Positions 32,728-42,511 of a DNA stretch of 64,000 nt are shown piece by piece. The notes under the pieces are model-generated. The model was not told the DNA's origin, did not search any database, and saw only the letters and a program-made list of their open reading frames with translations. A program made the translations under genes and the position numbers. Position 1 is the first letter of the stretch; each line of letters begins with the position of its first letter. This DNA is from Orlajensenia stereocauli (GTDB lineage: Bacteria > Actinomycetota > Actinomycetes > Actinomycetales > Microbacteriaceae): the NCBI RefSeq assembly GCF_039548895.1, contig NZ_JBCLVG010000003.1. One strand, given 5' to 3'.

Positions 32728-34146
32728 CTACAGGCGCCCGCCGACCTCGACGGGGTTCGGCGTCCGTCCGCGCGAGAGCAGCCGCTCGATGGCGATCAGC
32801 GGGATCGGCGCCCACGTCGGCCTGTTGCGGGTCTCGTAGACGGCCTCGTAGACGGCCTTGTCGAGCTCGAAGGCGTCGAGCAACTGGCGGTGCTCACGCA
32901 GGTCGTTTCCGGATGCCGCGATGTAGCCGTCGACGAAGGCGCGACGCGCATCGTGCGACCAGGCCTTGAGGGCCGAGACTCGGCGCTCGGGATGATCGGC
33001 CTTGGTCGAGCCGGCCACGTAGTCGAAGGAGCGCAGCATGCCGGCGATGTCACGGATCACGAGATCGGGTTGGTCGCGTTCGTTCATCGGACGCATGGGC
33101 TCGCCCTCGAAGTCGAGCAGAACCCAGCCGCGACCGGGGACCTGCAGCACCTGTCCCAGGTGGAAATCCCCGTGGATGCGCTGCATCGACGGCCACGGCA
33201 CAGCCTGCGCGGCCTCGAAGACGGCCTCGATCTCGGCCCGGTGAGCCGCGATCTCCGGCACCTCGGCGAGGGCGATCGCCAGGCGCTGGTACCAGCTCAT
33301 GGTCACGGCCACCATGTCGCCGGGGCTCGCCGGCCGCGTGGGGAACAGGTGGGAGAGCGAGCTGTGCACGACGGCCGTGGCGACGCCGAGGTCGTGCGCC
33401 TGGAGGCTGAAGTCGTCTCCGGATGCCGCTGCGTCGAGCGCGACGCGCCAGGCGTCCTGCACCCCCGGGAGGAACTCTTGCGCGAAGGCGAGGTGGCCGC
33501 TGGCTCGTCCGGATGAGCGACCGACGTCGTCCCATTCGCCGGTGATGTTGCCGATGCTGCGAGGGACATGCGGCGATCCGGACTCGGCGAGAGCCGTCTG
33601 CAGCGTGACGTCCGGGTTCTCGCCGTGGTGCAGCTGGCGGAACACCTTGCAGATCACGCTGGCCCGATCGCCGTTCCCCTCGTAGATGATCGAGGTGTTC
33701 GACTGCTCGCCGCTCAGCACCGTCGCCGTCATCGACGCGTCGTCGAGGCGCGGGTTGTCGGCCCGCGCTGCGGGAAGCGAGCTGTGCCCGACAGCGTCCA
33801 CGGCATCCGGGACCGCCGTCTGCTCGCCGACGATCATGCGCAGGAGGGCCCGGGCGTAGACCGGATCGTGAGGACCGTCGTAGACGTATTCGCCGGAATC
33901 GATGCGCCCGATGAGCCTGTGGCCGCCCCCGGGCAGTAGTGACTGGCGCAGCGTGACCGGTACCTGGTAGAGGGTCGCCGGACGTGCGGCGTCATCCATG
34001 AGGAGGAGCGTGCGCACGCGCACGCCCTCGGTATCGCTCGGCAGATCCCACGCGCCCAGACGGCGCAACTGCGGCACGCGGCCCTTGCCGCCGTACCAGC
34101 GTTGCCGCGTCATCCAGTCCGTGAGACACGCCATCGTGCTGTCCAT
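32728..34146 (-). CDS. mak: maltokinase
   Basis: A 472-residue APH-fold kinase that makes maltose-1-phosphate from maltose and ATP for the GlgE glucan pathway. N-terminal WMTRQRWYGGKGR is the maltokinase cap; the catalytic loop is RIHGDFHLGQVL; LLDFEGEP is the metal site; YEAVYETRNRPTWAPIPL closes the protein. The gene is not fused to treS and treS is not in the window, but trehalose genes treY/treZ are 2.5 kb away. TAGCGT six bases before the ATG suggests a leaderless transcript; a second ATG lies four codons in. Confidence 0.9.
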   Translation of the reverse strand: MDSTMACLTDWMTRQRWYGGKGRVPQLRRLGAWDLPSDTEGVRVRTLLLMDDAARPATLYQVPVTLRQSLLPGGGHRLIGRIDSGEYVYDGPHDPVYARALLRMIVGEQTAVPDAVDAVGHSSLPAARADNPRLDDASMTATVLSGEQSNTSIIYEGNGDRASVICKVFRQLHHGENPDVTLQTALAESGSPHVPRSIGNITGEWDDVGRSSGRASGHLAFAQEFLPGVQDAWRVALDAAASGDDFSLQAHDLGVATAVVHSSLSHLFPTRPASPGDMVAVTMSWYQRLAIALAEVPEIAAHRAEIEAVFEAAQAVPWPSMQRIHGDFHLGQVLQVPGRGWVLLDFEGEPMRPMNERDQPDLVIRDIAGMLRSFDYVAGSTKADHPERRVSALKAWSHDARRAFVDGYIAASGNDLREHRQLLDAFELDKAVYEAVYETRNRPTWAPIPLIAIERLLSRGRTPNPVEVGGRL

Positions 34147-34205
34147 ACTGCGACGCTAGGGCCGCCGGCTCCCGCTGTCGAGGGGTTGCGGAGGAGGATG
34201 GGCAC

Positions 34206-34505
34206 ATGACCTACGCGAACATCGGCACCCTCGGTGCCCGTCCCGGCCGCCGCGACGAACTCGTCGCCCTGCTCACCAGGCCCAGCGACGAGCTGCGCGA
34301 GATCGGATGCCTCCTCTACGAGGTGGGAGTGAACGACGATGAACCCGACACCGTGTTCGTCGCCGAGCTCTGGGAGTCCGAGGAGGCCCACCGGGCGTCA
34401 CTCGGTCTCGCGTCGGTTCGAGCGGCCATCGACGAGGCCAGGCCGCTGCTCTCAGGTGTGATGGGTGGTATGGACTTCTCCGTGATCGGGTCTCCTCTGC
34501 GCTGA
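34206..34505 (+). CDS. antibiotic biosynthesis monooxygenase (ABM) domain protein
   Basis: A 99-residue ferredoxin-like-fold protein. NIGTLGARPGRRDELVALL, CLLYEVGVNDDEPDTVFVAELW and ESEEAHRASL are the family's three conserved blocks, and the protein is as short as YgiN-type quinol monooxygenases. Cofactor-independent oxidation or heme degradation is known for relatives. GGAGGAGG lies before the ATG. Divergent from mak by 59 bases. Confidence 0.87.
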   Translation: MTYANIGTLGARPGRRDELVALLTRPSDELREIGCLLYEVGVNDDEPDTVFVAELWESEEAHRASLGLASVRAAIDEARPLLSGVMGGMDFSVIGSPLR

Positions 34506-34609
34506 GACGGGATACAGCAACCGCGCGGGATAGGGCGCTCGGTGCTGTGATGATAGGACGACCGTGCCGCATGGCACCGCACCGTCCCCGTCGTAGCAGG
34601 AGACCTCAG

Positions 34610-35401
34610 ATGCAGCGCAAGGCCAACGCCCACCTCCGCCTCCAGATCCTCGACCCGGCCCACCTCGCGTTCATCGTGGCCGCCGCCGAGGGCAACGAAC
34701 GCTCCGAGACCCTGGAGCTGAAGCTCGACGGGGCCCCCGTCGAAGCCCGCGAGGTGATCAGCGGCCACGGAACCCGCATCCACGCCCTCGAGGCCGGACC
34801 CGGCGAGCTCACCCTCGACTACGCGGTCACGGTGACAGGACAGGCCGAGCCGCTCGCCGTCACCGAGCGCTCGTTGCTCACCTACCTGCGTCCCAGCCGG
34901 TACTGCGAGTCCGACTCGCTCGGTCCCACCGCCGTTGCCCAGTTCGGCGGCCTCACCGGCGTCGAGGCCCTCGACGCCGTCAGCTCCTGGGTGGGCAGTC
35001 ACCTCGCCTATGTGCCCGGCTCGAGCCTGCCCACAGACGGTGCCGAGCGCACGCTGCTCGCCCGCCAGGGTGTCTGCCGCGACTACGCGCACCTGGTGAT
35101 CGCATTCCTGCGCGCGCTCGACATCCCGGCGCGACTCGTGGCCGTCTATGCGCCCGGCCTCGACCCGATGGACTTCCACGCCGTCGCTGAGGCCTACGTC
35201 GACGGCGCCTGGCACGTGGTCGACGCCACGGCGCTGGCCCCGCGCCAGTCGCTCGTGCGCATCGCCACAGGGCGCGACGCCGCAGACACGGCGTTCCTCA
35301 GCACCTACCGCGGCGCCGTCACCCTCGAGGAGATCTGGGTGAGCGCCGTCGTCGACGAGCTGCCCGCCGATGACGTGCGCCAGTTGGTGCAGCTGCGCTG
35401 A
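34610..35401 (+). CDS. transglutaminase-like cysteine protease family protein
   Basis: A 263-residue protein. The C-terminal half has the transglutaminase core: catalytic Cys in ARQGVCRDYAHL, His in MDFHAVAEAYVDGAW and Asp in HVVDATALAP. The N-terminal half is the beta-rich domain often found in bacterial members, with YLRPSRYCESD linking the two. Reaction unknown; relatives are protein-processing enzymes. AGGAGACC precedes ATG 34610. In other actinobacteria such genes sit near glutamate-cysteine ligase family genes, and one is found 5 kb away here. Confidence 0.88.
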   Translation: MQRKANAHLRLQILDPAHLAFIVAAAEGNERSETLELKLDGAPVEAREVISGHGTRIHALEAGPGELTLDYAVTVTGQAEPLAVTERSLLTYLRPSRYCESDSLGPTAVAQFGGLTGVEALDAVSSWVGSHLAYVPGSSLPTDGAERTLLARQGVCRDYAHLVIAFLRALDIPARLVAVYAPGLDPMDFHAVAEAYVDGAWHVVDATALAPRQSLVRIATGRDAADTAFLSTYRGAVTLEEIWVSAVVDELPADDVRQLVQLR

Positions 35402-35407
35402 GCTTCC

Positions 35408-35446
35408 CGCTCGCTGAGGCCCGGACGAAGTCCGCGGTCGAAGCGC
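35408..35446 (-). repeat. single intergenic repeat
   Basis: CGCTCGCTGAGGCCCGGACG.. ..GTCGAAGCGC, one inverted-orientation unit with internal GGAC-GAA-GTCC hairpin, between the transglutaminase and Gfo/Idh genes. Confidence 0.83.
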
Positions 35447-35498
35447 GTGGTATCCATGGAGGTGCCGCTGGCACCTCGCGGCAGCGAACAGGAGCATC

Positions 35499-36545
35499 AT
35501 GACCTCGTCCCAGTCCATCCGCACCGCCGTCATCGGCTTCGGCACCTCGGGGCGGGTGTTCCACGCCCCGTTCCTCGCCGCGAACGATGAGTTCTCGCTC
35601 GATGTCATCGTCACCTCCAACGCCGAGCGGCGCGCCGAGGCCGAGCGCCTCCACCCCGACGCGACCATCGTCGACAGCCCCGACGACGTGATCGTCCGCG
35701 CAGCCGACCTCGATCTCGTGGTCATCGGCTCGCCGCCCGAGACGCACGCTCCGCTCGCCGAGGCCGCGCTCGCCGCAGGGCTCTCGGTCGTCGTCGACAA
35801 GCCGTTCGCCGTCACGGCGGCCGAAGGACGCGCGCTCATCGCCGCGGCTGCGGCATCCGTCGGCACCCTCACCGTCTTCCAGAACCGCCGCTGGGACGGC
35901 GACTTCCTCACGCTGCGCCGCCTCATCGATGTGGGCGAGCTCGGCGAGGTGCGCCGCTTCGAGTCGCGGTTCGAGTGGTGGAAGCCGGCACCGCCTGCCA
36001 CCTGGAAGTCGAGCACCTCGGCGGCATCCGGCGGCGGAATCCTCTACGACCTGGGCACGCACCTCATCGATCAGGCGCTGACGCTGTTCGGCCCCGTCGT
36101 CGACGTCTACGCCGAGGTGCGCACCCTCCGTGATGGCGCCGGAGCCGACGACGACGCCTTCGTCGCCCTCACCCACGCCTCCGGCACCATCTCGCACCTC
36201 TGGATGAACTCGCTCGCTGCCCAGTTCGGTCCCCGCTTCCACGTGCTCGGCTCCGATGCCGGCTACACGACGTGGGGCCTCGACCCGCAGGAGGCCGCGC
36301 TCAAGGGCGGGGGTTCGCCGACGGATGCCGGTTTCGGCGAGAAGCCCGAGAGTGGCTGGGGCGAGCTCGGCCTCGAGGGCTCGACCCGCCGCGAGCCCAC
36401 CGACCGCGGCGACTACGCGGGCTTCTACCGCGCCCTGGCCGACACCCTCCTCCGCGATGCCCCGGTTCCCGTCGACCCTGCCGACTCCGTGCGGGTGCTG
36501 GAGATCATCGAGGCCATCCACGCAAGGGGGGACGCCCGGCGGTGA
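35499..36545 (+). CDS. Gfo/Idh/MocA family oxidoreductase
   Basis: A 348-residue NAD(P)-dependent dehydrogenase of sugar-like substrates. The Rossmann start is AVIGFGTSGRVFHAP, the conserved lysine is in VVDKPFAVTA (EKP-type motif), and GGGILYDLGTHLIDQAL contains the catalytic Asp-x3-His. AGGAGCATC precedes the ATG. It is upstream of treY but separated from it by a terminator hairpin, so it is probably an independent transcript; substrate unknown. Confidence 0.9.
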   Translation: MTSSQSIRTAVIGFGTSGRVFHAPFLAANDEFSLDVIVTSNAERRAEAERLHPDATIVDSPDDVIVRAADLDLVVIGSPPETHAPLAEAALAAGLSVVVDKPFAVTAAEGRALIAAAAASVGTLTVFQNRRWDGDFLTLRRLIDVGELGEVRRFESRFEWWKPAPPATWKSSTSAASGGGILYDLGTHLIDQALTLFGPVVDVYAEVRTLRDGAGADDDAFVALTHASGTISHLWMNSLAAQFGPRFHVLGSDAGYTTWGLDPQEAALKGGGSPTDAGFGEKPESGWGELGLEGSTRREPTDRGDYAGFYRALADTLLRDAPVPVDPADSVRVLEIIEAIHARGDARR

Positions 36546-36561
36546 ACTCGTGACACCCTGA

Positions 36562-36591
36562 GATGACGCCGGTGGGACCACCGGCGTCATC
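36562..36591 (+). terminator. hairpin terminator after the Gfo/Idh gene
   Basis: Perfect 13-bp stem GATGACGCCGGTG / CACCGGCGTCATC around loop GGAC, 17 bases after the stop codon and 32 bases before the treY start. Confidence 0.75.
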
Positions 36592-36622
36592 ACGCCAGCC
36601 GTGGTCACAGCAGGGGGAGCGC

Positions 36623-39085
36623 ATGCACGAATCGGACTCGACATCGGGCGAACGGATGCCGCAGCCGAGGCGCCTGCCGCGCTCCACCTACAGGCTGCAG
36701 ATCACGCCCGGGTTCACCCTCGACGATGCTGCATCCGTCGTCGACTACGTGCGTGCCCTCGGCGCCGACTGGATCTATCTCTCGCCTCTGCTCGCGGCGG
36801 AGGACGGCTCGGACCACGGCTACGACGTCACCGACCACGCACTCGTCGACCCGGCTCGCGGTGGCGGTGCCGCTCTCGACCGCCTCGTTGCCGCTGCCCG
36901 GGAGCAGGGGCTCGGCGTGCTCATCGACATCGTGCCCAACCACGTGGGGGTCGCCACCCCGTCGGCGAACGCATGGTGGTGGGACGTGCTGACCCACGGA
37001 CGGGAATCGCGCTACGCCGAGGCCTTCGACGTCGACTGGGACGCGGGCGACGGGAAGCTGGTGCTGCCGGTGCTCGGCAGCGACGACGACGCCGAGTTCG
37101 CGGCGATGACCATCGACACGGATGCTGCGGAGCTGGCGTACTACGACCACCGGTTCCCGCTCGCGCCGGGCAGCCTCGACGAGCTGTCGGGCGACGACGA
37201 TCTCCAGGGCGAGGCCGACGCCACCGGCCGCATCCGCTCGGTCCTCGAACGCCAGCACTACACCCTCGTCGACTGGCGCCGAGCCGACGCCGAGCTGAAC
37301 TACCGCCGCTTCTTCGCCGTCAACACCCTCGCCGGCATCAGGGTCGAGGTTCCGTGGGTGTTCGAGCAGTCGCACGAGGAGATCGGCCGCTGGGTGCGCG
37401 ACGGCCTCGCCGACGGCCTGCGCGTCGACCACCCCGACGGCCTCGCCGACCCCGGTCGCTACCTCGCCGACCTCGCCCGCCTCACCGACGGCGCCCCCGT
37501 CTGGATCGAGAAGATCCTCGAGGGCGACGAGGCCATGCCGCCCGAGTGGGCGACTGTCGGCACCACGGGCTACGACGCCCTCGCCGAGGTCGACAGGCTG
37601 TTCGTCGACCCGAACGGACGCGAGGCGCTCGAGCAGGCGGCCGCGGCACTCGAGCCTGGATCCGCCCCCGCTGAGCCCGCGTGGCTCGATCTCATCCACG
37701 GCACCAAGCGCGGCATCGCCGACGGCATCCTGCACGCCGAGGTGCTGCGGCTCGCCCGGCTGCTGCCGGAGCTCGAGAACGCAGGGTTGGACCTCGACGC
37801 CCGAACGGATGCGCTCGGCGAACTGCTCGCCTGCTTCCCGGTGTACCGCTCCTACCTGCCCTTCGGAGCCGAGCACCTCGAGGAGTCCCGGGCCGAGGCG
37901 CACCGCCGCCGGCCCGATCTCGCCGCGGCCGTCGACGCGGTGGCGGGCGTGCTGGCCGACCCGCGGCATCCGGCGGCTCTCCGCTTCCAGCAGACCTCGG
38001 GCATGGTCATGGCGAAGGGCGTCGAGGACACGGCGTTCTATCGCTACACCCGCCTGACCTCGCTCACCGAGGTGGGCGCCGACCCCAGCGAGTTCGCCGT
38101 CGATCCGGTCGACTTCCACGACCGCCAGGCCGCGCGTCAGGCCGGCTATCCGCTCTCGCTCACCACGCTCTCGACCCACGACACCAAGCGCGGGGAGGAC
38201 GTGCGCGCCCGCATCTCGGTGCTGTCGGAGTGGACCGACGGCTGGACCACGACCCTCGCCGCCCTGCACGAGAAGCTGCCGCTCGGCGACGTCGCGTTGG
38301 AGAACCTGATCTGGCAGGCCGTCGTCGGCGCCTGGCCCGCGTCGCGCGAGCGTCTGCAGGCCTATGCCGAGAAGGCTGCGCGCGAGGCCGGGACGTCGAC
38401 GACCTGGACGGACCCGGATGCCGCCTTCGAGGCGCGGATGCATGACGCCGTCGATGCGGTCTTCGACGACTCCGAGATCGCAGCCATCGTTCAGCGCGCC
38501 GTCGACGCCGTGACCGGAGCCGGCTTCACCAACGGGCTCGCAGCCAAGCTGGTGCAGCTGACGGCCCCCGGCGTTCCCGACGTCTACCAGGGCAGCGAGC
38601 TGTGGGAGCTCTCGCTCGTCGACCCCGACAACCGTCGACCCGTCGATGTGGGCGTGCGCCGCGAACTGCTCGGGCGCCTCGACGACGGTTGGCAGCCTGC
38701 GGTCGACGAATCCGGCGCCGCCAAGCTGCTCGTGACCTCGCGGGCCCTGCGCCTGCGCCGCGACCACCCCGAGCTGTTCACCCGTTACCTCGGCGTGCCC
38801 GCCTACGGTCCAGCCGCCTCGCACGTCGTCGCCTTCGACCGTGGGGGCGCCATCACCGTCGCCACCCGACTCTCGCTGGGGCTCGAGGCCGCGGGCGGTT
38901 GGAGCGATACCGTCATCAGGCTTCCGGATGCCGCTCTGGTCGACGTGATCTCCGGGCGGGAGTGGAGCGGTGAGGTGTTCGTCGCCGAGCTGCTGGCCGA
39001 CCACCCCGTCGCCCTGCTCGCGCCCCTGTCGGCGCAGTCCTCCCAGGGGGCGCAGCCGTCCCGCGCCGATGGGCACGCCCGATGA
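36623..39085 (+). CDS. treY: malto-oligosyltrehalose synthase
   Basis: Isomerises the reducing-end glucose of maltodextrin to a trehalose linkage. 820 residues, GH13 family. RSTYRLQITPGFTLDDAA is the TreY N-terminus; GH13 regions are DIVPNHVGV, GLRVDHPDGLADP (nucleophile Asp) and WIEKILEGDE (acid/base Glu). The TreY block SGMVMAKGVEDTAFYRY and the ending TAPGVPDVYQGSE are present. ATG 36623 follows GGGGGAG. It overlaps treZ by ATGA. A debranching gene treX, often in front, is not in the window. Confidence 0.95.
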   Translation: MHESDSTSGERMPQPRRLPRSTYRLQITPGFTLDDAASVVDYVRALGADWIYLSPLLAAEDGSDHGYDVTDHALVDPARGGGAALDRLVAAAREQGLGVLIDIVPNHVGVATPSANAWWWDVLTHGRESRYAEAFDVDWDAGDGKLVLPVLGSDDDAEFAAMTIDTDAAELAYYDHRFPLAPGSLDELSGDDDLQGEADATGRIRSVLERQHYTLVDWRRADAELNYRRFFAVNTLAGIRVEVPWVFEQSHEEIGRWVRDGLADGLRVDHPDGLADPGRYLADLARLTDGAPVWIEKILEGDEAMPPEWATVGTTGYDALAEVDRLFVDPNGREALEQAAAALEPGSAPAEPAWLDLIHGTKRGIADGILHAEVLRLARLLPELENAGLDLDARTDALGELLACFPVYRSYLPFGAEHLEESRAEAHRRRPDLAAAVDAVAGVLADPRHPAALRFQQTSGMVMAKGVEDTAFYRYTRLTSLTEVGADPSEFAVDPVDFHDRQAARQAGYPLSLTTLSTHDTKRGEDVRARISVLSEWTDGWTTTLAALHEKLPLGDVALENLIWQAVVGAWPASRERLQAYAEKAAREAGTSTTWTDPDAAFEARMHDAVDAVFDDSEIAAIVQRAVDAVTGAGFTNGLAAKLVQLTAPGVPDVYQGSELWELSLVDPDNRRPVDVGVRRELLGRLDDGWQPAVDESGAAKLLVTSRALRLRRDHPELFTRYLGVPAYGPAASHVVAFDRGGAITVATRLSLGLEAAGGWSDTVIRLPDAALVDVISGREWSGEVFVAELLADHPVALLAPLSAQSSQGAQPSRADGHAR

Positions 39086-40866
39086 GGTTGGGGGTCTGGG
39101 CGCCCGATGCCCGAGAGGTGGTGCTGCGCCTGGACGGTGTCGACCTGCCGCTGACCCGCGACGGCGACGGCTGGTGGCGGCATCCGTTCGATGTCGCAGC
39201 AGGCCTCGACTACGGATTCGTCGTCGACGGCGATGGACCACTGGCGGATCCGCGCTCGCTGTGGCAGCCGCACGGCGTGCACGGGCTGTCGCGCACCTTC
39301 GACCTGGCCGAGCTGACCACCGGCGCTGGGGCGGAGACGAGTGCGGACGCCGCGACCGCCGCTAGCGGCTCCTGGCGCGGCATCCCTCTCGATGGCTCCG
39401 TCATCTACGAGCTGCACCTCGGCACCTTCACGCCAGAGGGCACGCTCGACGCAGCGGCCCGGCACTTCGACCATCTGCGCTCCATCGGCGTCGACTTCAT
39501 CGAGCTGTTGCCGGTCAACGCCTTCAACGGCGAGCACGGCTGGGGCTACGACGGCGTGCTCTGGTTCGCGGTCCACGAGCCCTACGGCGGACCGGCGGCC
39601 TATCGCCGCTTCGTCGACGCGGCCCATGCAGCCGGCCTCGGCGTCATCCAGGACGTGGTCTACAACCACCTCGGCCCGAGCGGCAACGTGCTGCCGCGGT
39701 TCGGCCCCTACGTCCACGAGCAGGACGGCCCGTGGGGCAGCGCGCTGAATCTCGATGGAACCGATGCCGCCGAGGTGCGCCGCTACATCCTCGACAACAC
39801 TCGGCTCTGGCTGCGCGACTACGGCGTCGACGGCCTGCGCCTCGACGCCGTGCACGCGTTGCACGACACAGGTCCGACGCACATCCTCGCCGAGATGGCC
39901 GAGACGACGGATGCCCTCGCCGCCGAACTCGGGCGTCCGCTGCACCTCATCGCGGAGTCGGACCTCAACGACCCCGTCATGATCGAGCCGCGACCCGACG
40001 GCCACGGCCTCACGGCGCAGTGGAGCGACGACTTCCACCACGCCCTGCACGTGGCGCTCACGGGCGAGGTCACCGGCTACTACGCGGACTTCGACGGCCT
40101 CGCCGTGCTGCAGAAGGTGCTGACCGGGGGTTTCTTCCACGACGGCACCTACTCGTCATTCCGCGAGCGTGATCACGGGCATCCGCTCGACTTCAATCGC
40201 ACACCGCCGTGGCGACTCGTCGTGAGCGACCAGAACCACGACCAGATCGGCAACAGGGCGATCGGCGACAGGCTCGGGGACACCCTCGACGACGGCCAGC
40301 TGGCCATCGCCGCTGCGCTCACCCTGCTCGGTCCTTTCACGCCGATGCTGTTCATGGGGGAGGAGTGGGCGGCCTCGACGCCGTGGCAGTACTTCACCTC
40401 GCACCCGGAGCCGGAACTCGCCGCCGCCGTCGCGAACGGACGCATCTCGGAGTTCGCGCGCATGGGCTGGGACCGCGATGTCGTGCCGGACCCTCAGCAT
40501 CCCGAGACCCGGGAGCGCTCGGTGCTCGACTGGAGCGAGCTCGAGCACGGACGTCATGAGCGGATGCTCGCGTTCTATCGGGAGCTCGCCGTTCTGCGGC
40601 GCTCGGAGCCGGCGCTGCGGAGCACCGACCTGCCGCAGGTGGTTGTGGCCGACGGGGGAGCATCCGTGCTCACCATGCGACGAGGAGACGTGATCGTCGC
40701 GGCGAACTTCGCCGACACGGTCGCTCCGCTCGAGGTGCCGGCGGGCACTGTGCTCCTCGCCTCTCCCGCGACCGCAGCCGGAGCCGCACCCGCCGCCGGA
40801 GCTGCCGCGCCGTCGACCCTCGACGCGCACTCCCTCGTGGTCGTGAGGCTCACACCGGAGCTGTGA
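39082..40866 (+). CDS. treZ: malto-oligosyltrehalose trehalohydrolase
   Basis: Releases trehalose from the TreY product. 594 residues. An N-terminal carbohydrate-binding E-set domain (VWAPDAREVVLRLDG) is followed by the GH13 barrel with DVVYNHLGPSGN, GLRLDAVHAL and AESDLNDP, and FSQNHDQIGNR-like VSDQNHDQIGNRA. The ATG overlaps the treY stop, so the two enzymes are coupled. The last 17 bases overlap the convergent GCS2 ligase gene. Trehalose made this way serves as osmolyte or carbon store. Confidence 0.95.
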   Translation: MRLGVWAPDAREVVLRLDGVDLPLTRDGDGWWRHPFDVAAGLDYGFVVDGDGPLADPRSLWQPHGVHGLSRTFDLAELTTGAGAETSADAATAASGSWRGIPLDGSVIYELHLGTFTPEGTLDAAARHFDHLRSIGVDFIELLPVNAFNGEHGWGYDGVLWFAVHEPYGGPAAYRRFVDAAHAAGLGVIQDVVYNHLGPSGNVLPRFGPYVHEQDGPWGSALNLDGTDAAEVRRYILDNTRLWLRDYGVDGLRLDAVHALHDTGPTHILAEMAETTDALAAELGRPLHLIAESDLNDPVMIEPRPDGHGLTAQWSDDFHHALHVALTGEVTGYYADFDGLAVLQKVLTGGFFHDGTYSSFRERDHGHPLDFNRTPPWRLVVSDQNHDQIGNRAIGDRLGDTLDDGQLAIAAALTLLGPFTPMLFMGEEWAASTPWQYFTSHPEPELAAAVANGRISEFARMGWDRDVVPDPQHPETRERSVLDWSELEHGRHERMLAFYRELAVLRRSEPALRSTDLPQVVVADGGASVLTMRRGDVIVAANFADTVAPLEVPAGTVLLASPATAAGAAPAAGAAAPSTLDAHSLVVVRLTPEL

Positions 40867-41938
40867 CGCTCTCGCGCAACAGCCGCGCCAGCCCGGGGAG
40901 GCCGCCGGCGTGCATCGCTGCGCGCTGGCGATGGGCTCCTGTGCCGTCGTGCAGGAGGCGGGCGATACCGGCAGTGACGAACTCTCGGTCACCCTCGGCT
41001 TCGAGCTGATCCGCGATGTACGCCTGCAGCACGTCGAGTGCGGTGCGGGCCTCGGTCATCGAGCCGGAGATCGGGTCGAGCTGACGGCCGCGCAGGCCAT
41101 CGCGGGCCGATTGCCAGAGCGCGTTGTCGAGCAGTTCCGGAGCGACGTTCGGCGTGGCATCCGCGGCCTCGGCGATGGCCGTCGTCACGAGACCGCGCAC
41201 CAAGGCGACCAACAGCAGCGTGTCGTCTGTCGTGAGCTGGGCGTCGCACACGCGCACCTCGAGGGTGGGCACGTGCTCCGAGAGTCGCACGTTCCACATC
41301 ACCATGCCGGTGTCGAAGGTACCGCCGACGCCCACCACGTTGCGCAGCCGACGCTCGTAATCGGCCGCATCGACGAAGACCGGGGGGCAGCCCGACACGG
41401 CCCACCGACGCACGACGATGCCGCGCCAGCTCTCGAAGCCCGTGTCGACGCCCCGCCAGAACGGCGAGTTGCCGCACATGGCCTGGAGCAGCGGCATCCA
41501 CAGCCGTACCCGGTTGAGTGCGCGCACCCCGGCATCCCGGTCGGCGATGCCCACGTGCATGTGCAGTCCGTTGATCTGGTGGTCGGCGATGATCTGGCGG
41601 TAGTCGCTCACAACGCGCTCGTAGCGGTCGTCCTCGGTGATGGTCGGGTAGACGGGGGCCTGGAACGGCATCCCGACGCTCGCCGCGATCACGTCGAGGT
41701 TGCCCGCCCTCTCGGCCACCTCCCGTCGGAAACGATCGAGGGCTGCCGATGCCTCGGTCAGAGTGGTGAACACGGCCGAGGTGTGCTCCACCTGCGAGGC
41801 GAGGTACTCGTGATTGACGATCGGCGACCACTCGGCTTCCGCCGCCATCGACTCGTGAACGTGGGTGCCCACGTCCACGGGCCGGAGGGTCTCCGGATCG
41901 AGGAACATGAACTCCTCTTCCACGCCGAATGTCGTCAT
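40850..41938 (-). CDS. glutamate-cysteine ligase family 2 protein (YbdK/EgtA-type carboxylate-amine ligase)
   Basis: A 362-residue ATP-dependent ligase. FGVEEEFMFLDPETL is the start of the GCS2 domain; QINGLHMHVGIADRD and LEVRVCDAQLT are its conserved metal- and nucleotide-binding stretches; NALWQSARDGLRG closes it. It forms an amide bond with a carboxylate, probably glutamate, but YbdK relatives have weak or unknown physiological activity. ATG 41938 follows GAGGGGAG. Its 3' end overlaps treZ. Actinobacteria without mycothiol genes nearby make the function uncertain. Confidence 0.9.
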   Translation of the reverse strand: MTTFGVEEEFMFLDPETLRPVDVGTHVHESMAAEAEWSPIVNHEYLASQVEHTSAVFTTLTEASAALDRFRREVAERAGNLDVIAASVGMPFQAPVYPTITEDDRYERVVSDYRQIIADHQINGLHMHVGIADRDAGVRALNRVRLWMPLLQAMCGNSPFWRGVDTGFESWRGIVVRRWAVSGCPPVFVDAADYERRLRNVVGVGGTFDTGMVMWNVRLSEHVPTLEVRVCDAQLTTDDTLLLVALVRGLVTTAIAEAADATPNVAPELLDNALWQSARDGLRGRQLDPISGSMTEARTALDVLQAYIADQLEAEGDREFVTAGIARLLHDGTGAHRQRAAMHAGGLPGLARLLRESVTAPV

Positions 41939-42136
41939 CGACCACTCCCCTCGAGCCTGCGGCACCACAGTGGACCGTGGCGGAATCATGGCACATGCAC
42001 CCCCTCGACGGCTGAGGATTGGGTCACATTTCACCAACGCGCCTCTTCGCCCGCGATCCCGGCGGCCGGCGGCATCCGGGATCTGCTCAGAAATCGTTCC
42101 TAGGGTCGAGGAGACCCCGACGAAGGAGAACGTTCG

Positions 42137-42502
42137 ATGCAGTGCCCGAATGACCAGTCCGTGCTCGTGATGAGCGAGCGCAGTGGCGTCGAGATCGACT
42201 ACTGCCCCACCTGCCGCGGCGTGTGGCTCGATCGCGGCGAGCTCGACAAGATCCTCGAGCGCGCAGGCGCCGAGCTTCGGGCGGCCCAGGACTACAGGTC
42301 GCCCGCGGCGGCTCCGGCAGCCGCGCAGTCGCAGCCGGGATGGGGCGAGCAGCAGCCGGCGCAGGCCTACGGGCAGCAGGGCTACGACGAGCGCGGCCAC
42401 GACGACCGCCGCTACGACGACCGCGGACCCCAGCAGTCAGGCGACCAGGGCTACTACCGCAAGAAGAAGCGGGAGAGCTGGCTCAGCGAGCTCTTCGACT
42501 GA
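42137..42502 (+). CDS. TFIIB-type zinc-ribbon protein
   Basis: A 121-residue protein. MQCPNDQSVL...DYCPTCRGVWLDRGELDKIL is the zf-TFIIB ribbon, with one Cys in CPN and a CPTC pair; an Asp/His ligand may replace the fourth. The remaining region is a Gln/Gly/Tyr/Asp-rich linker (YDERGHDDRRYDDRG) and a basic C-terminus RKKKRESWLSELF. Family role unknown, commonly near other small regulatory genes. AAGGAGAAC lies before the ATG. Confidence 0.9.
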   Translation: MQCPNDQSVLVMSERSGVEIDYCPTCRGVWLDRGELDKILERAGAELRAAQDYRSPAAAPAAAQSQPGWGEQQPAQAYGQQGYDERGHDDRRYDDRGPQQSGDQGYYRKKKRESWLSELFD

Positions 42503-42511
42503 TCACACTCC

